Positions 8,230-16,237 of a stretch of 64,000 nucleotides of DNA are shown piece by piece. Numbering within the stretch: the first letter of the stretch is position 1; the number at the start of each line of letters is the position of its first letter. This DNA comes from Clostridiaceae bacterium AF10-41 (GTDB taxonomy: Bacteria; Bacillota; Clostridia; Clostridiales; Clostridiaceae), in contig JAQCTH010000002.1 in assembly GCA_027686065.1 (NCBI GenBank), positions 67,112-131,111 on the forward strand. Reading direction: 5' to 3'. Both the position numbers and the translations under genes were made by a program. The notes below the pieces were generated by a model, which saw only the letters and a program-made list of their open reading frames with translations, searched no databases and was not told where the DNA came from.

Positions 8230-8742
8230 TTACTTAAAGCTCATTGATATGCTATCAAAAACTACATTAATACTATTTTTTTCTTTTCCTTTTATATAGG
8301 AATACTTAATTACAAGAACTTTTCCCTCTGAGTAACTTCTAAGATAATATTTATTAATAGTTTTATTATTTATTACATTTATTATATGCCATATATAATT
8401 ATCTTCTATTATTTTAATATTCTCTTTATTATTAGTGATACTATTAGAAATATCCTCTATATTTCCTTTTACTATAGAAATATTGCCTTCAATATTATTA
8501 TTATCACTAAAATTAATATTGATATCACTATTAAAGCTTTCTATCCTTTTATCTATTTCCCATCCTTCTGGCAGTGAAACCTTATATTCTCCCTCTCCCA
8601 ATAAATATTCATCAAATTTTTCTATATTATTATTTGAAATTGCAACTTTTTTTATATCTTGCATAAATAGACTTTTCATACAAACTATAATAAACATTAG
8701 GATTACCAGTAGGGTTATTATATAGATTTTTTTCTTATTCAT
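8230..8742 (-). CDS. Membrane-anchored extracytoplasmic protein, unknown function
   Basis: A 170-residue protein with one N-terminal hydrophobic segment (residues 5-25: KIYIITLLVILMFIIVCMK) and a short cytoplasmic tail, so the remaining 140 residues lie outside. This part is beta-rich and contains SLPEGWEI, a phrase common in extracellular PsbP/Mog1-like modules, but the match is too short for a family call. There is no lipobox cysteine in the right place. The ribosome site is weak (GAG close to the ATG). Confidence 0.65.
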   Translation of the reverse strand: MNKKKIYIITLLVILMFIIVCMKSLFMQDIKKVAISNNNIEKFDEYLLGEGEYKVSLPEGWEIDKRIESFNSDININFSDNNNIEGNISIVKGNIEDISNSITNNKENIKIIEDNYIWHIINVINNKTINKYYLRSYSEGKVLVIKYSYIKGKEKNSINVVFDSISMSFK

Positions 8743-8786
8743 CTCATATACTCATTAGGGTTATAAGTACATTTTATTGCTGCACT

Positions 8787-10127
8787 TTATTTCATAGGTA
8801 CAACAACAGTTGAATTTCTAAAATCATAGAACATTAACCAACATCCTACTCCATCCCTAGTTTCATTGTTAATCCAAGTTACAAATCCAGTTTTTCCTTC
8901 ATACGGTTGTTCATCCCTATTTTTTCTTCCCGGAATTCCATAAACTATATATCTTAAATTTCCGTCTTTATCGCATTTATATCCTAGCATAAAATGTCCA
9001 TGATTTCTTATATATGGATAATAATTAAGCATTGGATAGTATGCTACTGTATATCTATTGTAATTTGACATATTACACATTTCATGTAAATCATGAACAG
9101 GTATCTTATACCATTTACAATATTTTATTTCCCTATATTCATTTCTGCAATGTTCAAATCCATTGGCGATTCCTTCAAAATATTCTCCAACACTTCCTTT
9201 TATAGAGAATATATCCGATTTCTTTTCTATTTCCTCTTCATATTCATCAAACTTATTCTTTTTACTTCCTCTATTTAATGAATTTGAATCATAGTAATTA
9301 AATTCTCCTGAATTATTAACAAAAGGATTTTGAGGCGTATTTGCTCCATTTAAATTAGTAAATGGATTATCCTTATCATTAATATTATTTTTAGAATTAG
9401 CTTTACCTTCTGAAATTGTTTCTACATCTTCTTCTTCAACATCTATTGGTTCAACATCTATTATAGGTCTTTCATCACTTCTCAGTTCTTCTTCTCTATG
9501 TTCTGAACACTTACAATTCTTTTCATCTTTATTTTTTTCTTCATCCTTCTTTTTGTCGTAGTACTTTTTATCATCATCTTTTTTCTTGTCAGATTCCTTT
9601 TTCTTATCAGATTCTTTCTTTTTGTCATAATCTTTTTTCATTTTATCTTCTTTTTTGAAATACTCAACTTTATCCTTTGATTTATCACTAGTAGATTTAA
9701 TTATTTTGTAGTTTTTCCAATTATCACTTGGTTGCTCACCATTTATAAATCCACACATAATAATTATAGGAATTTCATTTTTCATTTGTGCTATTGCAGC
9801 TCCTGAAATCTTGTCATAAGATATCCCTAATCCTGCTATATCATCTACAGAGTATTCCTTTGTTATTTCAGCCTTTCCCCCATCTGATACGGTGATTTTT
9901 CCTAAGTCTAGCATCTTCTTAGTGTCTTTCTTATTGCATATAGCCATAATACAATAATCATCACCATCATTTCTTAGATTTTGAGCATAAAAGGAAATTT
10001 TGCAAGTATCCCCCTTAGCTTCTATCTTTGAATATCCTGATAAGGTTTTGTCATTAGAACTAGAATAGCCTCTTTCATCTTCTTGTAAAATAATAAAATT
10101 TCTATACAATTTATTTAACTGTGACAA
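8787..10127 (-). CDS. Protein with two folded ends and a charged low-complexity middle, unknown function
   Basis: A 446-residue protein of three parts. Residues 1-145 are a compact domain of alternating strands. Residues 150-210 are a highly charged Lys/Asp/Glu linker with repeats of the type DKKKESDKKKES, followed by an acidic and Asn/Pro-rich stretch to about 290. Residues 310-446 are a Tyr/Trp/Gly-rich domain (GHFMLGYKCDKDG, YEGKTGFVTWIN) rather like spore-coat or surface domains. There is no signal peptide. The start codon is TTG, with GGAGG upstream. I do not recognise the family; a spore-associated role is a guess. Confidence 0.7.
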   Translation of the reverse strand: MSQLNKLYRNFIILQEDERGYSSSNDKTLSGYSKIEAKGDTCKISFYAQNLRNDGDDYCIMAICNKKDTKKMLDLGKITVSDGGKAEITKEYSVDDIAGLGISYDKISGAAIAQMKNEIPIIIMCGFINGEQPSDNWKNYKIIKSTSDKSKDKVEYFKKEDKMKKDYDKKKESDKKKESDKKKDDDKKYYDKKKDEEKNKDEKNCKCSEHREEELRSDERPIIDVEPIDVEEEDVETISEGKANSKNNINDKDNPFTNLNGANTPQNPFVNNSGEFNYYDSNSLNRGSKKNKFDEYEEEIEKKSDIFSIKGSVGEYFEGIANGFEHCRNEYREIKYCKWYKIPVHDLHEMCNMSNYNRYTVAYYPMLNYYPYIRNHGHFMLGYKCDKDGNLRYIVYGIPGRKNRDEQPYEGKTGFVTWINNETRDGVGCWLMFYDFRNSTVVVPMK

Positions 10128-10201
10128 ACCTTTAGAACCTCCACTTTACATTAATTCAATACATTATATGCTTAATATATCTAAATATGTTAAAAATAAA
10201 A

Positions 10202-10241
10202 CTCGTGAGATTATTTGATATTACACCAAATTTCTCACGAG
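10202..10241. terminator. Hairpin downstream of ksgA side region
   Basis: CTCGTGAGA and its complement enclose a 22-base interior in which TTTG and CAAA can also pair. It lies in the gap between ksgA and the charged protein gene. There is no clear T run. Probably a transcript end, possibly the left border of the composite repeat next to it. Confidence 0.4.
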
Positions 10242-10436
10242 GTTAAATAAATTGCAAAGCAATTTTCTAGTGAATGGTTAATAGTGTATGCTTTAAGTTC
10301 TACACCAGTTTAATTTTTCTCCACAAAATTGAATTACTATATACTCGCTGTTACTTATTCCCTGTTCCCTAATCCCTGTTACTTTTAACTTGAATAACTG
10401 TGAATTTCAAACTGAATAAAACCACCTATTAGTTTA
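10242..10436. repeat. Composite intergenic repeat region, copy A
   Basis: This gap after ksgA has no gene. It holds the mini-hairpin AAATTGC-AAA-GCAATTT (10249-10265), which recurs almost exactly at 58867. It also has a run of CCTGTTCCC/CCTGTTAC units (10347-10383) resembling the CCTTGTTACTTTCCC segment near 59050. See the matching entries at 17882 and 58865. Confidence 0.45.
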
Positions 10437-11279
10437 TTACATTTTTTCATAAATTTTGTCTGATAAAACTGCAAACTCTTGTATAGATAATGTTTCTCCT
10501 CTTCTTTTTGGATCTATATTTGCTTCATTAAAGGCTAGTTCCAACTTTTCTTTGCCTAATCCAATATTTTTCACACCATTCCAAAGGGTTTTTCTTCTCA
10601 TGTTAAATGAACTTCTTATTATATCAAAAAATAACTTTTCACTTTTAACGCTTACTTTTGGTTCTGTAAGTCTATCTAATCTTATCACTATTGAATCTAC
10701 CTTAGGTCTTGGTATAAAGCATTGCGGTGCTACTTTTCGTACTATCTTGGTATCACAATAATATTGAACTAATAATGAAAGTGAACCATAATCTTTATTT
10801 CCTGGTTCTGCATTAATTCTTTCCGCTACTTCCTTTTGTATCATTATAGTTAAAGATTTAAATTTATAATCTTCCTTTAGTAGTTTTAGTATTATAGGAG
10901 TTGTAACATAATAAGGTAAATTAGCTACTAACTTTACACTTTCTTCATCTCCTATTATTTCATTAAAATTAACTTTTAAAGCATCATTATGTATTAATGT
11001 AAATTTAGGATTATCACCTATCTCTTTATTTAAAATAGGTATAAGATCACTATCTAATTCTATTGCAACTACTTTTTTAGCTTTATTTAATAATTGAGCT
11101 GTTAATGTTCCTACTCCTGGACCTATTTCTATTACTAGGTCATCTTCATTCACTTCAGCTCCGGCTACAATATCTTTTGGAACTGAATCATCTATTAAGA
11201 AATTTTGGCCTAAGCTTTTAGAAAATTTAAAATTATATTTCTTAACTAGCTCTGCTGTTTTTATATCATGTATTTCCAT
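10437..11279 (-). CDS. rsmA: 16S rRNA dimethyladenosine transferase
   Basis: Dimethylates the two adjacent adenines in helix 45 of 16S rRNA during small-subunit assembly (also called KsgA). The 280-residue protein shows the SAM-binding [11 protein letters not shown] near residue 50 and the catalytic NLPYYVTTP near residue 120. The C-terminal helical domain includes the conserved RPKVDS. Its ATG overlaps the rnmV stop codon by one base (TAATG), giving tight translational coupling. The rnmV-ksgA order is conserved across Firmicutes. Confidence 0.97.
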   Translation of the reverse strand: MEIHDIKTAELVKKYNFKFSKSLGQNFLIDDSVPKDIVAGAEVNEDDLVIEIGPGVGTLTAQLLNKAKKVVAIELDSDLIPILNKEIGDNPKFTLIHNDALKVNFNEIIGDEESVKLVANLPYYVTTPIILKLLKEDYKFKSLTIMIQKEVAERINAEPGNKDYGSLSLLVQYYCDTKIVRKVAPQCFIPRPKVDSIVIRLDRLTEPKVSVKSEKLFFDIIRSSFNMRRKTLWNGVKNIGLGKEKLELAFNEANIDPKRRGETLSIQEFAVLSDKIYEKM

Positions 11280-11833
11280 TATTCCTTCACCTCTAAAAGT
11301 TTTTCTATTTTTTCTATAGCAGTAATAAATTCTTCTTTTGTTATAGAATATTTATTTAATCTACTTAACATTTGATTGGAATTTCCGTATCCAATACCTA
11401 ATTCTTTTCCTAGAATGATTCTTCTTTTCTTTGAATCAACATCTCCTGTAAGTTTGAAATGAAACATATCTTCTGAAGTATATATTTCTTCAATTATTTC
11501 TTCTGATATCTTTGCTCTATTTAAAGCTTCTATAATTACTCCTGGAGATGCATTTTCAACTCCTATATCATCACCTTTTATTCCGTCTTCTTGAGCTATA
11601 TATGCATGTTTTATTCCTTTTACCCTTTTTGCAATTATACTTCTTATCTTTTCTCCAGCAAAATCAGGATCTGTTAATACTATTACCCCTTTTCTTCTTT
11701 GTGCTTCTTTTATCCTTTCTATAACTCTAGCATTTATTCCAAATCCTCCTACAGCTATAACTTCGGCATCTACAGCTTGTTTTACAGCGGTTATATCATC
11801 TCTTCCTTCAACAACTATAACTTCTTTAATCAA
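11279..11833 (-). CDS. rnmV: Ribonuclease M5
   Basis: Matures the ends of 5S rRNA precursor. The 184-residue protein has the Toprim fold at about residues 1-95, with the catalytic Glu in VVEGRDD and the acidic DPD motif ([12 protein letters not shown]). A C-terminal helical domain follows. It overlaps ksgA by one base and is preceded by a ribosome site (AAGGAAG). It is the usual partner of ksgA and the 3D-domain protein yabE. Confidence 0.96.
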   Translation of the reverse strand: MIKEVIVVEGRDDITAVKQAVDAEVIAVGGFGINARVIERIKEAQRRKGVIVLTDPDFAGEKIRSIIAKRVKGIKHAYIAQEDGIKGDDIGVENASPGVIIEALNRAKISEEIIEEIYTSEDMFHFKLTGDVDSKKRRIILGKELGIGYGNSNQMLSRLNKYSITKEEFITAIEKIEKLLEVKE

Positions 11834-11924
11834 AATATAACTTCCTTTCTATTAATTAAGAAATCCCTTTATCTTTTACATCTAAATATTAATTTATCCT
11901 TATATACTTATTATGTCAAACTCA

Positions 11925-12012
11925 ATTCAAATTAACGATTAACAATTTATAGTTAATATAGAAATTAAGCTTAATCTTAATTTCATCAATAATTATCCAT
12001 TATTAATTATCA
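11925..12012. repeat. AT-rich imperfect inverted repeat
   Basis: The gap between yabE and rnmV contains GAAATTAAG-6-CTTAATTTC (about 11961-11984). It is flanked by repeated ATTAAC/GTTAAT and ATTATCCATTATTAATTAT units, so the whole can fold on itself. It resembles the self-complementary intergenic elements found at three other places in the window but shares no exact core with them. Confidence 0.35.
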
Positions 12013-12015
12013 AAT

Positions 12016-12048
12016 AAAAAGGCACAGCTTGAGAAGCTATGCCTTTTT
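12016..12048 (-). terminator. Terminator of the yabE gene
   Basis: A 15-bp stem (AAAAAGGCACAGCTT, one mismatch) with a GAG loop and a T run, three bases after the yabE stop codon. Confidence 0.85.
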
Positions 12049-12051
12049 ATT

Positions 12052-13104
12052 TTACCATTCTCCTGGATAAGCTAAAATATAAACAGCAACGTTATATTTC
12101 CTTCCCCAGCTAGTATACGCTTCTTCTTGAGAATTAACATATACATCAACAATATTCCCTTGTATAGCTCCACCAGTATCTGCAGCTACAGCCCTGCCAT
12201 ATCCTTCTACATATACTAAGCTTCCTAGAGGAATAACTCTTGGATCAACTGCTATTGTACTTATACCATTAGGATCTCTAACCGGTACACTTCCTGTTGC
12301 AGTAGTTCCGCCTCCGCTATATGCTGTAGATTCACAATATATTACGCTCTTATAATTTAATAGCTGTCCATCTCTACTTGCAAGGGTCTTCCTTGTTCCT
12401 TGTACAACTATTTTGTTAACTGGTTCTGCTAATACTTTTGAGCTTTTCATAGATTTAGAAAATTCCTTACCATTTTTGTAAACTATTTCATAAGTAACTT
12501 CCTTTTCTCCTGAAGCTCCATCTTGTCTTATTTCTTCTAGTCCACTATCAAGGTTAGAGTCAGATTCAACTACTACATCAAAATCTATAGCTTCTTTAGC
12601 TAATTCTTTTTTTACCTCAACCTTAACAAGGTTAACTTTTAAATCAGATGTAATTTCTGTATTTAATGTAGGAGTTATTTCATCTAATCCTTCATTAAAT
12701 TCAATCCCTTGATTCTTAAGTTCTTCCTTTTCTACTTCTAGCATTTCTTCAATAGTATCTTCTGCAGTGTAAACTTCTATTTGTTTATCTCCTACAGTTA
12801 ATTCTATTGAAACAGCTCTCTTAATAGATATTGTATCTCCTTCAGATACCTTGCTATTTAAAGCTGGTTGAATTTTATCCTTAGGACTAACCTCTACTCC
12901 CTTAGAATTCAACACATCTTCAACAGTCCCTTTATATGTGACAAAAGTCTCTTCTTTATCGTCTATCTTCATTGTTATTGTCTTTCGCATATTTATGAAC
13001 GTCGCTGATAAAATAATAGCAACTGCTATTGTTCCTATCAGTATTTTTGCCTTTGGACCGTTAGAAAAATTATTTTTTAGATATTTTTTACATTTTTCTA
13101 CCAT
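12052..13104 (-). CDS. yabE: YabE-like cell-wall protein (DUF348, G5 and 3D domains)
   Basis: A 350-residue exported cell-wall enzyme related to resuscitation-promoting factors. Residues 20-38 form a membrane anchor or signal segment. Two DUF348 repeats follow (about 45-145) and then a G5 domain that binds wall polymers (about 165-235). The C-terminal 3D domain (about 255-350) carries three conserved aspartates (VDPRVIPLGS, AADTGGAI, NIVDVYV), as in the lytic transglycosylase MltA. Position between tatD and rnmV matches B. subtilis. The likely role is peptidoglycan cleavage during growth or outgrowth. Confidence 0.9.
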   Translation of the reverse strand: MVEKCKKYLKNNFSNGPKAKILIGTIAVAIILSATFINMRKTITMKIDDKEETFVTYKGTVEDVLNSKGVEVSPKDKIQPALNSKVSEGDTISIKRAVSIELTVGDKQIEVYTAEDTIEEMLEVEKEELKNQGIEFNEGLDEITPTLNTEITSDLKVNLVKVEVKKELAKEAIDFDVVVESDSNLDSGLEEIRQDGASGEKEVTYEIVYKNGKEFSKSMKSSKVLAEPVNKIVVQGTRKTLASRDGQLLNYKSVIYCESTAYSGGGTTATGSVPVRDPNGISTIAVDPRVIPLGSLVYVEGYGRAVAADTGGAIQGNIVDVYVNSQEEAYTSWGRKYNVAVYILAYPGEW

Positions 13105-13362
13105 CTACTTTACCTCCCTTGGCAAGAGCGTCTTTTGAATTATAATGGAATTAAGCGCTTTTGTCAAATTTAAGACCTCTCGCATTAATAAAACTGCGGA
13201 TAAATGCATCATATGCATACTTAAAATATAATTTATAAATAATAGCAAGTTTGCAGTTTATAATTCTTCTAAAGTAGATTCGTTCTTTAAACGGTTCATC
13301 TTATATATTAATAAATATTTGTTATTGTTAAATTTTTGAAATTGTTACTTTTTAATTGTACT

Positions 13363-14148
13363 TTATATATTATTTTCAATCAACCTTTTAAAATTAGCAT
13401 TTACAGCTAAATTTACTTCTTTCGGCTCCAATTCCTTAATTAAAGCAATTTGTTCTATTATATAAGCTATATAGTCTGATTTATTCCTCTTTCCTCGATT
13501 TGGCACAGGAGCCATATATGGACAATCTGTTTCCACTAACAATTTTTCAAGTGGGACATACTTTACTACCTCTACTATCTTTTTAGCATTCTTAAAAGTA
13601 ACTACTCCAGTTATCCCTATATAGTATCCAAGTTTTATACATTCCATTGCAAATTCAACACTTCCAGAAAAACAATGAACTATACCATTTACATTTGGAA
13701 ACTCCTTCATAATCTCTAAGGTATCTCCATGAGCGTCTCTGTCATGTATAATAACTGGTAATTTTAATTTCTCTGCTAACCTCATTTGTTGTCTAAACAC
13801 TTGCTTTTGTATATCTTTTGACGGATTTTCATCCCAATAATAGTCTAAACCTATTTCCCCTATTGCAATTATTTTTCTATTCTTTTCAATTAAATTAATA
13901 ATTTCTATTTCCACATTATTATTAAATTCATCTGCATTCTCCGGATGTATTCCTAGTGCTCCATATATAAAGTCATTTTCTATTGTTAATTTATTTGTTT
14001 TTTCTATACTCTTGTAGCTTGATGCACAATTTAATATTCCTATAACCCCATTATCTTTAATTTGCTTAAAAATAATTTCTCTATCTTCATCAAATGCTTC
14101 ATCATCATAATGTGCATGAGTATCAAATATCACATATTTATTCTCCAT
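13363..14148 (-). CDS. tatD: TatD family metal-dependent DNase
   Basis: A 261-residue TIM-barrel hydrolase with 3'-5' DNase activity known for the family. Metal ligands are visible: DTHAHYDDE (residues 9-17), the Glu in AIGEIGLDYY, HDRDAH, GIVHCFSG and the Asp of VETDCPYMAP. The frame is open 21 codons further upstream, but GGAGGAATTGAA directly before the ATG at 14148 fixes the start. It sits between the Na/Pi transporter and yabE; in many Firmicutes metG is its direct upstream neighbour. Confidence 0.94.
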   Translation of the reverse strand: MENKYVIFDTHAHYDDEAFDEDREIIFKQIKDNGVIGILNCASSYKSIEKTNKLTIENDFIYGALGIHPENADEFNNNVEIEIINLIEKNRKIIAIGEIGLDYYWDENPSKDIQKQVFRQQMRLAEKLKLPVIIHDRDAHGDTLEIMKEFPNVNGIVHCFSGSVEFAMECIKLGYYIGITGVVTFKNAKKIVEVVKYVPLEKLLVETDCPYMAPVPNRGKRNKSDYIAYIIEQIALIKELEPKEVNLAVNANFKRLIENNI

Positions 14149-14269
14149 TTCAATTCCTCCATCGTATATATAATTTATTATAAGTATTATACCATAAGTG
14201 GAAATTTTCAAAGCAAAATAATGGAGAATGAAAATTTAAATGCAGTTATAACTGAACTTAGATAAAAGC

Positions 14270-14300
14270 CCACCTACTTATGATTTCTTAAAGTAGATGG
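14270..14300 (-). terminator. Terminator of the Na/Pi transporter gene
   Basis: A 10-bp stem (CCATCTACTT with AAGTAGGTGG, one wobble) with an 11-base loop, followed by GCTTTT on the minus strand, 24 bp after the stop codon. Confidence 0.7.
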
Positions 14301-14324
14301 ACTTAAGTTTTTTATTATCAAATT

Positions 14325-15938
14325 TTATTTTTTATTCTTTTTTCCTGAATTTCCGATATTATTTGCGTGATCTCCTATTCTTTCTAAGTTGCTTAATAAG
14401 TCTAAGAAGATTACACTCGATGCAGCTGAACAAGACTTTTCATTTAATCTCTTTATATTATTTTCCCTAAATTCCTTTTCTAGCTCGTCTATTTCATCTT
14501 CTATTTGCTCTATTTCAATTGGTGCCATTATTTTTTTGTTATTATAGCTTTCGATAGCAATTTCCATGGCTTTCATAGTTTTCCCAAAAATAATTGTTAA
14601 TTCTTCTTTGGCACTGCTTCCAAGATGTATGTTTTTATTTATTTTTTCTACTGCTAAATCAGCTATATTTTCTGCATGATCTCCGATTCTTTCTATATCA
14701 TTAATTACATGATATGTTGAACTAAATAGTTTAATGTCTTCTTCAGGCAAATCTAATTGAGATAACTCAACTAAATAATCTGTAATATCTTTTTCTAGTG
14801 CATTTATTATTTTCTCATTTTTATATACTTTATCAGCCGACTCCATATTACTATTTGTAAATGCTTCCATAGCTAATGCTACATTTTCTTTTGCTTTTGT
14901 AGCCATTCTTAAAGTTTCTTTGAAAACTTGGCCATTTGCTACCACTGGAGTTTCTAATAAACTTTTATCCAAATAAATAGCACCTTCTTTTTCTATTTCA
15001 GTATCTCCTGGAAGTATTCTATTAACTATTTTAACTAAATACGCTGATAACGGTAATAATATTACAGTAACTGTAACATTAAATATAGTATGCGCATTTG
15101 CAACTTGTCTTGCAACACTTGCTGGATTAGTTGATTCTACTAATCTTATAAATGGACTTATAAATGGTAAGAAAATTAATGCTCCTATTGTATTAAATAA
15201 TAAATGTATTATTGCTGCTTTTTTTGCAGTTCTATTTGCTCCTAATGAAGCTAATATTGCAGTAACACATGTCCCTATGTTGCAACCTAATATTACTGGA
15301 AATGCTAAATGCATATCTATTGCTCCAGTTGTTGCTAATGCAACTAATATACCTGTAGTTGCTGATGAACTTTGAACAATAGCAGTCATTCCAAGTCCTG
15401 CAAGTAGCCCTAATATGCTATTATCTGCAACTACTATTACAAACTCTCTAAACCAGCTTGCCTCTGCTATAGGCTTCATTGCATCAGACATTACCCCCAT
15501 TCCCATAAACAGAATTCCAAAACCTAAAGCTATGCTAGCTATATCTCTGACTCTCTTCTTTTTAGCTACAAGCAATATTATCGCTCCTACACCTATAAAT
15601 ATTGGTGCAATTGCATCTAGCTTGAATGATACCATTTGAGCTGTAATAGTTGTTCCTATATTAGCTCCCATTATTACTCCTGCAGCTTGAAGTAAATTCA
15701 TTAATCCTGCATTCACAAAACTAACAACCATCACAGTGGTTGCACTTGAACTTTGTATTATTGCTGTAACTGCTGCTCCAACTAATACCCCTATGTACTT
15801 ATTGCTTGTTAATTTCTCTAATATAGATTTTAAGCCTTCACCAGCAGCATTTTCTAGACCATCCCCCATAAGCTTCATTCCATATAGAAATAGTCCTAAT
15901 CCCCCTAGCAAACCTGTAAAAATAGCAAACTTATCCAT
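14325..15938 (-). CDS. Na+/phosphate cotransporter with PhoU-like C-terminal domain
   Basis: A 537-residue membrane protein that imports phosphate with sodium. The first 310 residues hold about eight to nine hydrophobic segments with two inverted repeats, each bearing the hallmark QSSSATT and a nearby GxNIGT. The C-terminal part is a PhoU domain with two helical bundles, each containing ERIGDHAxNI. AAGGAGAG precedes the ATG. The upstream region carries TTAACA direct repeats typical of PhoP boxes, so induction by phosphate starvation is likely. Together with the metG paralog it interrupts the usual metG-tatD synteny. Confidence 0.93.
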   Translation of the reverse strand: MDKFAIFTGLLGGLGLFLYGMKLMGDGLENAAGEGLKSILEKLTSNKYIGVLVGAAVTAIIQSSSATTVMVVSFVNAGLMNLLQAAGVIMGANIGTTITAQMVSFKLDAIAPIFIGVGAIILLVAKKKRVRDIASIALGFGILFMGMGVMSDAMKPIAEASWFREFVIVVADNSILGLLAGLGMTAIVQSSSATTGILVALATTGAIDMHLAFPVILGCNIGTCVTAILASLGANRTAKKAAIIHLLFNTIGALIFLPFISPFIRLVESTNPASVARQVANAHTIFNVTVTVILLPLSAYLVKIVNRILPGDTEIEKEGAIYLDKSLLETPVVANGQVFKETLRMATKAKENVALAMEAFTNSNMESADKVYKNEKIINALEKDITDYLVELSQLDLPEEDIKLFSSTYHVINDIERIGDHAENIADLAVEKINKNIHLGSSAKEELTIIFGKTMKAMEIAIESYNNKKIMAPIEIEQIEDEIDELEKEFRENNIKRLNEKSCSAASSVIFLDLLSNLERIGDHANNIGNSGKKNKK

Positions 15939-16022
15939 AGAATCTCTCCTTATAAATCTATAATTTATATATTAAATTTATTAATTACCAAACTTAATAT
16001 ACAATTAATCTATGGAATTGTA

Positions 16023-16052
16023 AATATAGATGAAATGTTAAATTCTTGTTAA
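16023..16052 (-). promoter_or_regulatory. PhoP box and -10 element of the Na/Pi transporter
   Basis: On the minus strand TTAACA-5-TTAACA (16052-16036) is a perfect pair of PhoP half sites with 11-bp period. Seven bases later comes TATATT (16028-16023), which serves as the -10. The layout matches Gram-positive phosphate-starvation promoters. Confidence 0.65.
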
Positions 16053-16072
16053 AATCTATACCTTAATGAGTA

Positions 16073-16129
16073 TTCACAATTTTTTTATATTTTTGTCACG
16101 GTATTGTCATATTATTACTGTATTATAAT
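16073..16129 (+). promoter_or_regulatory. Second Pho-box-like promoter, pointing rightward
   Basis: Four hexamers lie on the plus strand: TTCACA (16073), TTTATA (16084), TTGTCA (16093) and TTGTCA (16104). The spacings are 11, 9 and 11 bp. Ten bases after the last 7-mer comes TATTAT (16121-16126), overlapping TATAAT (16124-16129). TTGTCAC-4-TTGTCAT has the 7-4-7 pattern of the classical Pho box. No plus-strand gene follows, only the small transcript described next. Confidence 0.55.
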
Positions 16130-16132
16130 ACT

Positions 16133-16226
16133 TGTAAAGTAGTTAAAGCATTATTATTTACCCCTAAAACCATCTAATGGTCCCTAGATTAAATTATTCC
16201 CCAAAGTGATTTAATCTAGGGTTTTT
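16133..16226 (+). ncRNA. Candidate phosphate-responsive C-rich small RNA
   Basis: The stretch between the rightward promoter and a strong terminator is about 94 nt and has no credible reading frame (one 10-codon frame without a ribosome site). It can form ACCAT-CTA-ATGGT (16169-16181) and then the terminator stem. It exposes TTACCCCTAAAA in a single strand and TTCCCCAAAG in the terminator loop. C-rich unpaired segments are the usual way in which Firmicutes small RNAs (RsaE/RoxS, FsrA) pair with G-rich ribosome sites. This is an inference from layout; no expression data. Confidence 0.5.
16182..16226 (+). terminator. Intrinsic terminator with C-rich loop
   Basis: CCCTAGATTAAAT pairs perfectly with ATTTAATCTAGGG (13 bp), followed on the plus strand by TTTTT. 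On the minus strand, where metG-paralog transcripts arrive, no T run follows, so the hairpin is built for the rightward transcript. Confidence 0.75.
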
Positions 16227-16237
16227 CCTTTATTAAA

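Noticed and set aside
9530..9660. Tandem repeat array or CRISPR-like pattern
   Set aside because: The periodicity comes from Lys/Asp-rich codons within an open reading frame; no spacers.
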